From assembly GCF_024029775.1 (NCBI RefSeq), contig NZ_CP097122.1:554501-618500 (forward strand): a stretch of 64,000 nucleotides of DNA. The letters run 5' to 3'. The stretch is from Fructobacillus americanaquae (lineage in GTDB: Bacteria > Bacillota > Bacilli > Lactobacillales > Lactobacillaceae). The notes beneath the pieces were generated by a model that searched no databases, was not told the origin of the DNA, and saw nothing but the letters and a program-made list of their open reading frames with translations. This document shows, piece after piece, positions 18,817 to 27,239 of this stretch; position 1 is the stretch's first letter, and each line of letters begins with the position of its first letter. The position numbers were made by a program, and so were the translations under genes.

Positions 18817-18889
18817 TGCCGACTAGCGGACTCAAACCGCTGACCCCCTCATTACTAGTGAGGTGCTCTATCAACTGAGCTAAGTCGGC
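18817..18889 (-). tRNA. tRNA-Thr (AGT)
   Basis: Acceptor GCCGACT/AGTCGGC, D arm GCTC/GAGC, anticodon stem CCTCA/TGAGG with loop CTAGTAA giving anticodon AGT, T arm AGCGG-TTTGAGT-CCGCT. An A34 anticodon for a Thr box is unusual in bacteria but is known from lactic acid bacteria and mollicutes. Confidence 0.9.
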
Positions 18890-18958
18890 AAAATCAGTAC
18901 CTAAATATCATATCAAAATATTTTGAATACTTCAACAATATTTTTTTAAATATTGTGA

Positions 18959-19040
<82 letters not shown>

Positions 19041-19105
19041 AAATCTTGACTTACCAGGCTAACTCCCGGTCTTAAACAACCGACAGACGCTTTGGCAACC
19101 ATTTA

Positions 19106-19134
19106 ATAATACTGGATTTCTTTCTCATCGTCAA
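19106..19134 (-). promoter_or_regulatory. Promoter of the tRNA-Leu/tRNA-Thr unit
   Basis: TTGACG (19134-19129), a 17-bp spacer and TATTAT (19111-19106) on the minus strand. Confidence 0.78.
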
Positions 19135-19205
19135 GTAAAACTTTAGAAAAAACATTACTTTTTCAAAAGCACGACTACTGAGAATAACCAGAAATCTCGC
19201 CCTTT

Positions 19206-19237
19206 CAAAAAGCGCCACAGACAAAGTCTGTGGCGCT
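19206..19237 (-). terminator. Terminator after the AI-2E-type permease
   Basis: A perfect 12-bp stem AGCGCCACAGAC/GTCTGTGGCGCT, with TTTTT on the minus strand. Confidence 0.92.
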
Positions 19238-19250
19238 GATTTTTCAATAA

Positions 19251-20393
19251 CTATTCATCAAATGTCTTCTTCGTTAATTCCGAAACCGACTGCTCTTTTC
19301 GTTGCGTCAGATGCAATTTATAAGCATACAGGATAATCGTTCGAACAATGGCATAGACCGGCACAACAATAATCATACCAACAATTCCCCAAAGGTTTCC
19401 TGCCCCTAGCAAGAGCAGCATCACCGTCAGCGGATGCATCTTCAAACTCTTACCAATTAGGGCCGGATAAATGATTGAACCGTTAACCTGCTGGACAATC
19501 GCCATCGTAATCACGATTCCAATGACCATCTTCCAAGAAAGTGACAGAGCAACAAAGATGGCCGGCACAACCCCAATAAAGGGTCCCACATAAGGAACAA
19601 TATTCGCTACTCCGGCAATAAAACCAAGAAGCCAAATATATGGCAAGCCGGTCATCCAGTAACCAATACTCATCGCAAAACCAACAAAGACCATCTGAAT
19701 GGCCTGACCTGAAATATAGCGTTCAATAGTCTTATCAAGTTGTCCACCGAGTTCAAAGACATCCTGCGCCTTGCTCTTCGGGAAGAAATTTTTGACCGTT
19801 GGCAAAAAGTGATCCGCATCGTTTAGCATATAAAAGAGGATGATCGGTACCAGCAAAACATTGATAGTAAAAGAAGTCGCTCCCGCAATCACTGCTTGAA
19901 GAGTCCCAGCAGTAATTGAGAGAACCGAAGTCCCATATTTGGTTACAGATGTCCTAATATCAGTATCTGAAACCGAGATATTCATGCGTTTAAACCAAGG
20001 CTCCTTGACCATCTCATTCACCAGATCCTGTACATGCCTGATAAATGAAGGAATGGCATTAATCATATTCGTGATTTCATTTAAAATCAGTGGAACAAAA
20101 ATAATGAAGGCCCCACCAATAACAAATAAGAACAGGGCAAAAGTAATCCAGACTGCCAAAAATCGGGGCATCTGCCAGTTTTTGATTCTGATTTTTTCAA
20201 TTAGCTTTAAAATTGGCTTCAAAACATAGTAAAAGAAGCCAGCGACCAATAACGGCATAAAAACCGTGTTGGTAAAGACTGCAATCGGATGCATTAAAAA
20301 GTCAAAACGAAAGACTAAGAAAATTAAGCAGGCTAAGGCCAGTGCCTCGATTGTCCAAAAAAAGATGGTCTTTAATTTATCATTTGGAAACAT
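19251..20393 (-). CDS. AI-2E family transporter (PerM/YtvI type)
   Basis: About 380 aa from one of two consecutive ATGs (20396 or 20393) behind GGGAG; an in-frame TTG lies at 20399. Eight or so membrane helices surround a soluble stretch (residues 105-160). The C-terminal pattern GLPYIWLLGFIAGVANIVPYVGPFIGVVPAI is the AI-2E/UPF0118 signature. Members export autoinducer-2, ions or unknown solutes; the substrate here is unknown. The start overlaps the end of mutY, so the two are translationally linked. Confidence 0.88.
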   Translation of the reverse strand: MFPNDKLKTIFFWTIEALALACLIFLVFRFDFLMHPIAVFTNTVFMPLLVAGFFYYVLKPILKLIEKIRIKNWQMPRFLAVWITFALFLFVIGGAFIIFVPLILNEITNMINAIPSFIRHVQDLVNEMVKEPWFKRMNISVSDTDIRTSVTKYGTSVLSITAGTLQAVIAGATSFTINVLLVPIILFYMLNDADHFLPTVKNFFPKSKAQDVFELGGQLDKTIERYISGQAIQMVFVGFAMSIGYWMTGLPYIWLLGFIAGVANIVPYVGPFIGVVPAIFVALSLSWKMVIGIVITMAIVQQVNGSIIYPALIGKSLKMHPLTVMLLLLGAGNLWGIVGMIIVVPVYAIVRTIILYAYKLHLTQRKEQSVSELTKKTFDE

Positions 20394-21435
20394 CATCAAT
20401 CTCCCTTAATTGATCTAATAGTTTATATTGTACCTTTGGCAAGGCTAGTGCCTCTTGCTCTACTGGCGAGAGAAAAGCCATGTTGATGGGTAGGTTTTGC
20501 TGCTTTTTAACTGGCAGATCGACTAACCAAATTTCCCAGCGTCGGTGGGAAAAGACGTGCACAACCGGTTTTAAGGTCAGCTGCTTCCCTGCTAATTCTT
20601 CGATTGATTCAACTTGCTTCAGTGGCAAGGTCCAAAAATTAGCGAGCAGACCAGTTTTTGGTCGGTGTTCATACAACAATCGGCCCTGAGCATCATAGGC
20701 CACTTGAGCTTGATAAATTTGTCGCAACGGCTTTTTCTTTTTTGTTTTGACCGGATACTGGTCCTCAACCCCATCACGAAAGGCCGCATTATACTTTTTG
20801 ACAGGCGAATGCAGGGTGTCCGGATTATCCGTTTTCATATAAGTTGTACCCAAGTCCATAATTGCCTGATTAAAGTCACCAGGCCTTTCTGGGTCAACGA
20901 TTGGTTCAATTGCTTGATAAAAAACCTTGCGGGTTTTTGGTTGAGCAATATCATCATCAATCTTCAGCAACCGGGAAAAAACTCGAAAAAAGTTTCCGTC
21001 AATGGCTGGCACTACCTGATCAAAGGCAATTGAGGCAATCGCTGCCGCTGTGTAAGGGCCAACCCCAGGTAAATTCTGAAGGTCGTCGGATGACTCTGGC
21101 CATTGGCCCTGCAAGTCATTAACTACATACTTAGCCGCCTTATGCAGGTTTCTAGCCCGAGAGTAATAGCCGAGCCCTTCCCAAAGTTTTAACACTAAAT
21201 CTTCATCGGCAGCAGCCAAATCAGCGACCGTTGGCAAAGCTTCCATAAAGCGGTTAAAATAGGTAATGACCGTATCCACTCTGGTCTGTTGGAGCATTAA
21301 CTCCGAAACTAAAATTCGATAAGGATCTGTGTTTTGTCGCCAAGGCAAAGCCGCTCGACCTTCTTGGTCATACCAGGCAAGCAAGTCTTTGCGAAAGGCA
21401 TTGATTGTCGTTTGATTCCAATTCTCCATAACCAT
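20380..21435 (-). CDS. mutY: Adenine DNA glycosylase without an iron-sulfur cluster
   Basis: About 350 aa. It removes adenine mispaired with 8-oxoguanine. The catalytic Glu is in ILVSELMLQQTRVDTV, the helix-hairpin-helix is LPGVGPYTAAAIASIAF, and the catalytic Asp is in VPAIDGNFFRV. A C-terminal NUDIX-like domain that reads 8-oxoG follows. The protein has no cysteine at all: where most MutY enzymes have four cluster cysteines, this one has MDLGTTYMKTDNPDTLHSPV. The start is ATG 21435 or 21429 without a ribosome site. An extended -10 (TGCTATAAT, to 21437) lies so close that the mRNA may be leaderless. Confidence 0.92.
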   Translation of the reverse strand: MVMENWNQTTINAFRKDLLAWYDQEGRAALPWRQNTDPYRILVSELMLQQTRVDTVITYFNRFMEALPTVADLAAADEDLVLKLWEGLGYYSRARNLHKAAKYVVNDLQGQWPESSDDLQNLPGVGPYTAAAIASIAFDQVVPAIDGNFFRVFSRLLKIDDDIAQPKTRKVFYQAIEPIVDPERPGDFNQAIMDLGTTYMKTDNPDTLHSPVKKYNAAFRDGVEDQYPVKTKKKKPLRQIYQAQVAYDAQGRLLYEHRPKTGLLANFWTLPLKQVESIEELAGKQLTLKPVVHVFSHRRWEIWLVDLPVKKQQNLPINMAFLSPVEQEALALPKVQYKLLDQLREIDDVSK

Positions 21436-21446
21436 TATTATAGCAC

Positions 21447-21475
21447 TTGAAAACCAATCTCTTATCAGGTATAAT
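21447..21475 (+). promoter_or_regulatory. Near-consensus promoter of the 49-aa protein gene
   Basis: TTGAAA (21447-21452), a 17-bp spacer and a perfect TATAAT (21470-21475). It is back-to-back with the putative mutY -10 on the other strand. Confidence 0.85.
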
Positions 21476-21523
21476 TGTTTTCTGTACGATACATTTATTT
21501 TATCTAATATAAGGAGTTACACC

Positions 21524-21673
21524 ATGGCAGTTAAGACACCATTGAATTCATTTGCCCGCGGCCGTAAGGTCGGACACGACTCTTCTAAGAAGAAGCGTCA
21601 GGCTGCTGTTGCTCAATTGCAACAATGGGCTAAGGGAAAGACAACTGAAATCCCTAACACAAGCACTAAGTAA
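21524..21673 (+). CDS. Unrecognised basic 49-aa protein
   Basis: A short gene with every sign of strong expression: near-consensus promoter, AAGGAG ribosome site at good spacing, ATG at 21524 and its own terminator. The product begins MAVKTPLNSFARGRKVGHDS, continues with a lysine/arginine cluster (SKKKRQ), and then a helix-forming, glutamine-rich AAVAQLQQWAKG segment. It looks like a small nucleic-acid- or ribosome-associated protein, but no family is recognised. Confidence 0.75.
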   Translation: MAVKTPLNSFARGRKVGHDSSKKKRQAAVAQLQQWAKGKTTEIPNTSTK

Positions 21674-21675
21674 GG

Positions 21676-21702
21676 AAAACTAGCATTCAGCTAGTTTTTT
21701 TC
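21676..21702 (+). terminator. Terminator of the 49-aa protein gene
   Basis: AAAACTAGC/GCTAGTTTT stem with a 5-base loop and T run. Confidence 0.88.
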
Positions 21703-21798
21703 TTTATTTTTTCATAAATCTGAAGAAAACTCCTTGTCTTGCCTGGTGTCCATGCTTATACTAAGTGTTGAGCAATCACTTTTTTGGAGACCAAACCT

Positions 21799-22467
21799 AT
21801 GATTATTTCCGTCGAAAATAAACAACGCCGCCGAGCAGTCTTTGCCGCCCTGCTCTTTATCGTTCTGGCCGTTTTAATTGGCACCAATGCGTCTTTTTTG
21901 TCTGAAATGAATGAATCAGTTCGCTTCTTTATGACTGGGATTCAAACGAGTTTCGGTAATGCCATTATGTCGGCTGCAACCTTCTTAGGTTCCCCACTCA
22001 TGTGTCTAATTTATGCCGTTCTCTTAGCAAGCGTCTTACTATTGGCAAACTTAAAAATTCCAGCATTTTGGGTAATCTTTACCGCCTTTGGTCAAGTGAT
22101 TTTAGCCCAAATCATCAAGTTCTTGATTCATGCACCGCGGCCCGTTGGTCATCTCTTAACAGATACCGGCTACTCATTTCCGTCACAGCACGTCGTTGCC
22201 ATTTGGTCAATCGTTTTTATCCTGTTCTTGTTGGTAACACCAAACATTAATTCGATGATTTTACGAATTTTGCTTGACTGGCTTTTAATTACTCTTGCGC
22301 TGATGGTGATGCTCTCACGACTTTATTTTTCTTCGCAATTTGTTTCAGACGTCGTTGCCGGCTACCTATTGGCTTACGCTTGGGTCGTCCTCTGTGCTAG
22401 CCTTTATCCGGCAGTTGCAACAACATTGAAAAAAAGCTTTTGGCGTTTCAAGGAACAAGAAATTTAA
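21799..22467 (+). CDS. PAP2-superfamily membrane phosphatase
   Basis: About 222 aa from ATG 21799, behind TTGGAG; the TTG inside that site at 21784 is not a likely start. Six hydrophobic segments. The three PAP2 motifs appear in order: KFLIHAPRP, SFPSQHV (PSxxH) and SRLYFSSQFVSDVVAG (SRxY-type with the catalytic His replaced by Gln/Phe context, so motif 3 is weak). Members dephosphorylate phosphatidate or undecaprenyl diphosphate. It is a single gene. Confidence 0.82.
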   Translation: MIISVENKQRRRAVFAALLFIVLAVLIGTNASFLSEMNESVRFFMTGIQTSFGNAIMSAATFLGSPLMCLIYAVLLASVLLLANLKIPAFWVIFTAFGQVILAQIIKFLIHAPRPVGHLLTDTGYSFPSQHVVAIWSIVFILFLLVTPNINSMILRILLDWLLITLALMVMLSRLYFSSQFVSDVVAGYLLAYAWVVLCASLYPAVATTLKKSFWRFKEQEI

Positions 22468-22477
22468 CATTGAACAG

Positions 22478-22507
22478 GCTCGGTCAGTAGTGACTGAGTC
22501 TTTTTTA
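22478..22507 (+). terminator. Terminator of the PAP2 gene
   Basis: GGCTCGGTCA/TGACTGAGTC stem with G-U pairs, followed by T6. Confidence 0.78.
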
Positions 22508-22554
22508 TTTGTCATTCAAACATGACCAACTAAAAAATCAGCTTTCCGCCAAAC

Positions 22555-22587
22555 AAAAAATGCCTACTGCACAAAGCAGTAGGCATT
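22555..22587 (-). terminator. Terminator of the nrd operon
   Basis: A perfect 12-bp stem AATGCCTACTGC/GCAGTAGGCATT, with a T run on the minus strand. Confidence 0.9.
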
Positions 22588-22603
22588 CTATTTTATTAGC
22601 AGT

Positions 22604-23578
22604 TTAGTCTTCCTTGTAATCCTCGTCAGACATGGCCTCGACTTGTCCCAACAAGTAACCATTCCCAACCCCTGAGAAAAAGTCGTGGTTTGATGTTGAA
22701 GTTGAAATACCATTCATAACAACCGGATTAACCTGGTCAGCGTTGTCTGGGAACAACGGTTCCTGTCCTAAGTTCATCAAGGCCTTGTTCGCGTTATAGC
22801 GCAAGAAAACCAAAACGTCGTCGCTCCAACCAATTTGATCGTAAATTTCGTGAGTAACCTTTTCTTCGTTGTCGTACAAGTCATACAACAAGTCATACAT
22901 CCAAGTCTTCATCTCCTCTTGCTCCGCTTCTGAAAGCTTATTAAAGCCGATTTGGAACTTGTAACCGATGTAAGTACCATGAACAGACTCATCACGCAAA
23001 ATCAGCTTAATAATTTCGGCAACGTTGAGCATGCGGTTGTGGCCCAAGTAGTACAAAGGCGTGTAGAAACCTGAATAGAACAAGAAAGTTTCCAAGAAGA
23101 CCGAAGCAACCTTCTTTTGCAATGGTGTGCCATTTTGGTAAACATCATTAATCTTGTTGGCCTTGTACTGCAAAAATTCATCGTGATCAGCCCATTCAAA
23201 GGTCGCATCGATTTCAGACTTATCGTTCAACGTTTCAAAGATAGAAGAATATGACTTAGCATGAACAGATTCCATAAATTGGATATTGTTCAAAACCGCT
23301 TCTTCTTTTTGGTTAACAGCATCGCGACGCAATGAAGCCATTCCATCTTGTGACTGTAAAGTATCCAAGGTTGTCAAACCACCGAAGACCAAGTTGTAAA
23401 CCCGGCGTTCCGTATCATTCAAATCACCACGCCAGTTGCGCAAGTCGTTTGAAATTGGGACACGGGTGTCTAACCAGAATTGTTGGGTCAACTTTTCCCA
23501 GGTAGCTTTGTCCAAGGCGTCTTCAATATCGTTCCAGTTAATGGCAGTATATGAGCCGTTATTCACGTGTTCAACCAT
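22604..23578 (-). CDS. nrdF: Class Ib ribonucleotide reductase beta subunit
   Basis: A 324-aa radical-carrying subunit that works with NrdE to make deoxyribonucleotides aerobically. Metal-ligand motifs of the ferritin-like fold are present: EEAVLNNIQFMESVHAKSYS (Glu and ExxH) and RDESVHGTYIGYKFQ (ExxH). The class Ib enzyme normally carries a dimanganese-tyrosyl radical assembled with NrdI, whose gene ends one base upstream of this start, so the two are coupled. Confidence 0.95.
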   Translation of the reverse strand: MVEHVNNGSYTAINWNDIEDALDKATWEKLTQQFWLDTRVPISNDLRNWRGDLNDTERRVYNLVFGGLTTLDTLQSQDGMASLRRDAVNQKEEAVLNNIQFMESVHAKSYSSIFETLNDKSEIDATFEWADHDEFLQYKANKINDVYQNGTPLQKKVASVFLETFLFYSGFYTPLYYLGHNRMLNVAEIIKLILRDESVHGTYIGYKFQIGFNKLSEAEQEEMKTWMYDLLYDLYDNEEKVTHEIYDQIGWSDDVLVFLRYNANKALMNLGQEPLFPDNADQVNPVVMNGISTSTSNHDFFSGVGNGYLLGQVEAMSDEDYKED

Positions 23579-23579
23579 G

Positions 23580-24020
23580 TTATTCTCCTAATGTTTCCGT
23601 GATGCTTTGGTAAATTTTTTCTGCGTCATAAGAAGTCCCACGTAACTCGTAGTCTCCAATCACCGGCACCTGATACGTTTTAGCGTAGCGCTTAGCGGTC
23701 AAAATATATTGATCGTTAAAGTTACGGTTCCCCGATCCAACTACTCCCTTTATCAGGGTAGCATTGTCTTTAAAATCAATATAGTCCGCTAGGGCATTCG
23801 TAAAGATTTCAACAACCGCAGGACCGGTGCCAGTCCCGCCCGTCAAGTAGGTTGGTACAATTGCTACAAAAGGTTGGTGTTCCTCTTCATAATCGGTTTC
23901 ATCACCAACCACTTTCGCGTCAATCGCGTCACCCTTTTCTTCAGCAACTGCTTGCAGTTTATTAATAAACGACTGGGTATTACCCTCAATGCTGGCATAT
24001 AAGAGTCGGTATGTTGCCAT
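23580..24020 (-). CDS. nrdI: Ribonucleotide reductase-activating flavodoxin
   Basis: About 146 aa from ATG 24020 (ribosome site AGAAAGGAAAGG); an upstream in-frame ATG at 24095 adds 25 residues that do not match the family. The flavodoxin-like NrdI pattern is visible: YASIEGNTQSFI for the FMN phosphate and GVVGSGNRNFNDQY for the isoalloxazine loop. It supplies oxidant to load manganese into NrdF. It sits between nrdE and nrdF with a probable promoter of its own. Confidence 0.93.
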   Translation of the reverse strand: MATYRLLYASIEGNTQSFINKLQAVAEEKGDAIDAKVVGDETDYEEEHQPFVAIVPTYLTGGTGTGPAVVEIFTNALADYIDFKDNATLIKGVVGSGNRNFNDQYILTAKRYAKTYQVPVIGDYELRGTSYDAEKIYQSITETLGE

Positions 24021-24113
24021 CGACCTTTCCTTTCTAAACAGCATAGGCTGCTTGTCAGAGCTTTGAATCAGAATTATTTGATAATTTTTGAACAAAGCCC
24101 ATGCAACGTATTC

Positions 24114-24142
24114 AATTTAACAGCTGGGTTGACAGCCGTCAA
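24114..24142 (-). promoter_or_regulatory. Internal promoter in front of nrdI-nrdF
   Basis: On the minus strand: TTGACG (24142-24137), a 17-bp spacer and TAAATT (24119-24114). The -35 lies in a GGGTTGAC/GTCAACCC inverted repeat (about 24126-24145), a possible binding site. The rest of 24021-24298 shows only a small AT-rich palindrome near 24240-24257. Confidence 0.5.
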
Positions 24143-24298
24143 CCCCTAAATATGTACGACTGAGCAGTGCTCAATCATTTGTGAACCCGGTAAACAAGAC
24201 CAGGCCAACAATTGAACACTTATTCACAATCGCATTTTGCTAGAAAAATTTTCTAGCTTAAATTCTTGTAAGCGTATCCAATTAGAATTAAACCGTCA

Positions 24299-26470
24299 TT
24301 AAATTGAGCAAGATTCACATTCGTTGATGCCAGCCTCTTGGTTATCATCCGTATATGTTCGGACATAATACAAAGACTTGATTCCCTGCTTGTACGCATA
24401 ATTACGCAACTTGGACAAATCGCGCGTGGTCATCTTTTCTGTTCGACCATTCTTCCAGTCATACAGGCCTTCCGGAATGGTTGAACGCATAAAGAATGTC
24501 AAAGACATTCCCTGGTCGACGTGAGGCTGAGCGGCTGCATAGATATCAATTACCTTTTTCATGTTCGTGTCATAGGCAGAAACATAGTAAGGTAACGTCT
24601 CATTTGACAGGCCAGGTGCTGGATAGTAAACCTTCCCAATCATTCCTTCCTGTCGTTCCTCAATTTTGTTAACGATTGGCAACAAAGAGGCCGTGGTGTT
24701 ATTAACGTATGAGATTGAACCAGTTGGTGCTACCGCGTGACGGTAAGCGTTGTACAAGCCGTTCTTTTGAACTTGATCACGCAATTCCACCCAATCTTCC
24801 TTCGTTGGCACGGGAAGATTGGCAAACAAGGCTTTCACCTTATCCGTTTTTGGACCCCAATCTTGACCTACATACTTTTCAAAGTATGTGCCGTCAGCAT
24901 ATGCTGATTTATCAAAGTCTTTAAAGCTTTCTTGGCGGTCCAAGGCAATATTCATCGAAGCCTTCAATGAATAGAAGTTTAATGTCATGAAGAAGACCTT
25001 GGTAAAGTCCAGAGATTCTTCGTCACCATACATCATCTTGTTCTGAGCAAAGAAGGCTGCCAGACCCATGGCGCCCAAACCAACAGCGTGGTTTTGTTGG
25101 TTACCATTTTGCACGGATGGGACCACATTCAAATCAGACTGCTCGGAAACAAAGGACAAAGCTCGGATCATCGCATCAACAGAGCCGGCGAAATCGTCCG
25201 TTTTCATCATATTGACGATGTTGATTGAACCCAAGTTACATGAGATATCTTCACCTAACGTTGTATATTCTTGTTCATCGTCAATGGTTGAAGGTGTTTG
25301 CACCTGCAAAATTTCAGAACAAAGGTTGGATGAAATGACCTTTCCGGCAACTGGATTGGCGCGGTTAACTGTATCGATATTAATGATGTAAGGATAACCA
25401 GATTCTTGCTGAAGCTTTGAAATTTCTTCTTCAACCGTCCGGGCAGGAATCATCTTCTTCGTGATCTTGTCGTTCTTCAACATGTTGTCATATTCAGCTG
25501 TAATATCAACATAATTGAATGGCATGCCGTACTCACGTTCGACATCAACTGGTGAGAACAAGGCCATTTCTTGGCCCTTTTCAATCAAGTCGTAGTACTT
25601 ATCGGGCACAATTAAGCCCAATGATAGGGTCTTCACGCGGACTTTTTCGTCGGCGTTTTCCTTCTTGGTTGCCAAGAAGGTCATCAAATCAGGGTGGAAG
25701 ATGTTCAGATAAACAACTCCGGCTCCCTGACGGGCCCCAACCTGTGATGAAAAAGTAAAGGAATCTTCCAATAACTTCATCACTGGCACAATACCACCAG
25801 CAGAATTTGCAATGCCCATTACTGGCGCGCCGGCTTCACGAAGGTTTGACAAGTTAATGCCAACTCCCCCACCCATCTTTGATAACTGCAAAGCAGAATT
25901 GATTGTTCGGCCGATAGAGTTCATGTCATCGCTTGTTTGCAAAACGAAACAAGAAACCAATTCACCTCGACGAGCACGACCAGCATTCAAGAATGATGGT
26001 GTTGCTGGTTGGTAGCGTTGGTGAATCATTTCGTTGGCCAAGGCCATTGCTAAGTCCTCGTCGCCGTTAGCATAAAACAAAGCATTCAAGGCCACGCGGT
26101 CTAAGTAAGACTCAACGTAGTAAGCCTTATCATTCGTCTTTTGTGCATATTGGTTGTAGAACTTAAAGGCCGCCATAAAGGAACTAAAGTGGAAGTCTTG
26201 TTCCTCTAAGAAGGCATACATCTTATTGATGAAGGCCATGTCATATTTTTTGACCAGGTCCTTATCCAAAAAGTCGTTTTCAATCAACCAGTCATAATGA
26301 GCTTTAACAGAGTCAAACCGTTTTAAGTTTGGTTCAACATTTTCCTTCATAAAGGCTGCCAAAGCTTCCTGATCCTTGTTCAACTGAATCTGGTTGTCCT
26401 TTGGAATATTGATTTCGTTATTTAAATCAAAATAGGTGACCTGGGTGAGGTCAAGGTCCAATAATGACAT
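24299..26470 (-). CDS. nrdE: Class Ib ribonucleotide reductase alpha subunit
   Basis: About 723 aa from ATG 26470 behind GAGGAG; a longer frame to 26530 lacks a site. It is the catalytic subunit: SCFVLQTSDDMNSIGR contains the substrate-site cysteine, NLCSEIL the thiyl-radical cysteine region, and ECESCSI at the C-terminus the redox pair that NrdH reduces. It lacks the long N-terminal ATP-cone of class Ia, as expected for NrdE. It is preceded by nrdH and separated from nrdI by 278 bp. Confidence 0.95.
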   Translation of the reverse strand: MSLLDLDLTQVTYFDLNNEINIPKDNQIQLNKDQEALAAFMKENVEPNLKRFDSVKAHYDWLIENDFLDKDLVKKYDMAFINKMYAFLEEQDFHFSSFMAAFKFYNQYAQKTNDKAYYVESYLDRVALNALFYANGDEDLAMALANEMIHQRYQPATPSFLNAGRARRGELVSCFVLQTSDDMNSIGRTINSALQLSKMGGGVGINLSNLREAGAPVMGIANSAGGIVPVMKLLEDSFTFSSQVGARQGAGVVYLNIFHPDLMTFLATKKENADEKVRVKTLSLGLIVPDKYYDLIEKGQEMALFSPVDVEREYGMPFNYVDITAEYDNMLKNDKITKKMIPARTVEEEISKLQQESGYPYIINIDTVNRANPVAGKVISSNLCSEILQVQTPSTIDDEQEYTTLGEDISCNLGSINIVNMMKTDDFAGSVDAMIRALSFVSEQSDLNVVPSVQNGNQQNHAVGLGAMGLAAFFAQNKMMYGDEESLDFTKVFFMTLNFYSLKASMNIALDRQESFKDFDKSAYADGTYFEKYVGQDWGPKTDKVKALFANLPVPTKEDWVELRDQVQKNGLYNAYRHAVAPTGSISYVNNTTASLLPIVNKIEERQEGMIGKVYYPAPGLSNETLPYYVSAYDTNMKKVIDIYAAAQPHVDQGMSLTFFMRSTIPEGLYDWKNGRTEKMTTRDLSKLRNYAYKQGIKSLYYVRTYTDDNQEAGINECESCSI

Positions 26471-26575
26471 ATAATTCTCCTCGTTTTTTATAATTTGTTC
26501 GTTTCCTCTGTAAGAAGAAAAATTCCGCATAGACCAATCAGGACTAAGCGGAAAAAATTCGTGACGCTAAAAAAC

Positions 26576-26806
26576 TTAGGCCGTCAAAGACTTCAAGGCA
26601 TCAGGCTGAAAACCAGAGAAGGCTTCCTGACCAGCAATTTGAACAACGGGTGTCTGCTTAAAACCAGCATCCTTCAATTGAGCAAGATACTCTGGTTGTT
26701 CTTCGATATTAATTTCTTCGTAGCCAACCCCCATGCTGTCGAGGTAGCGTTTTGTCATTTTGCACTGTACACAATTATTTTTGGTAAAGACCGTTACTTG
26801 AGCCAT
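26576..26806 (-). CDS. nrdH: Glutaredoxin-like electron donor NrdH
   Basis: A 76-aa redoxin from ATG 26806 (GGGAG at 8 bp). The CVQC active site lies in FTKNNCVQCKMTKRYL, and the C-terminal FSGFQPDAL is the NrdH signature that distinguishes it from ordinary glutaredoxins. It reduces NrdE. It is the first gene of the nrd unit. Confidence 0.94.
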   Translation of the reverse strand: MAQVTVFTKNNCVQCKMTKRYLDSMGVGYEEINIEEQPEYLAQLKDAGFKQTPVVQIAGQEAFSGFQPDALKSLTA

Positions 26807-26897
26807 ACTTTTTGCTCCCACTTTCTTTTATATTTTTCAAGCAATTCCCTGTCGCACCCGCATTTACAAACACTAACAAGCAATTGAGCTAATTACT

Positions 26898-26925
26898 AGT
26901 TTAGCCGATTTCCCTTAGAGTTCAA
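26898..26925 (-). promoter_or_regulatory. Candidate promoter of nrdH-nrdE
   Basis: TTGAAC (26925-26920), a 16-bp spacer and TAAACT (26903-26898) on the minus strand. No clear NrdR box was recognised nearby. From 26926 to 27180 nothing else is visible. Confidence 0.45.
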
Positions 26926-27192
26926 GGCCTAAAACTGTCCGCACAAACATTTGTTCGCCCGAAGGCCTTTCTAATAGGCTTTTGATTTTGCATATTTTTT
27001 AATTCACAATATTCACTGCCTTTTTGAAAGTGCAATCTAATCACTTTTGTTCCGACACATACGTTTACTTGAGCCCATATTAACGCCTTTTTTTGTTCAA
27101 CACCAAGAATTTCGCTTGTGAAATCAGTCTGGGCGAGAACACTAGACCAATTCTAACGTTAATAAAGATTATCTTCTTTGCTTCATAAAGTT

Positions 27193-27201
27193 TGCTATAA
27201 T
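27193..27201 (+). promoter_or_regulatory. Extended -10 promoter of the CBS/CorC gene
   Basis: TGCTATAAT: a perfect -10 (27196-27201) with the TG extension. The -35 is weak. Confidence 0.65.
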
Positions 27202-27239
27202 GGAGGAAATATCTAAATTATATAAGTGAGGTAATAACT

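Noticed and set aside
24240-24257. AT-rich palindrome after nrdE as a terminator
   Set aside because: The stem is short, mostly A/T and lacks a clear T run.
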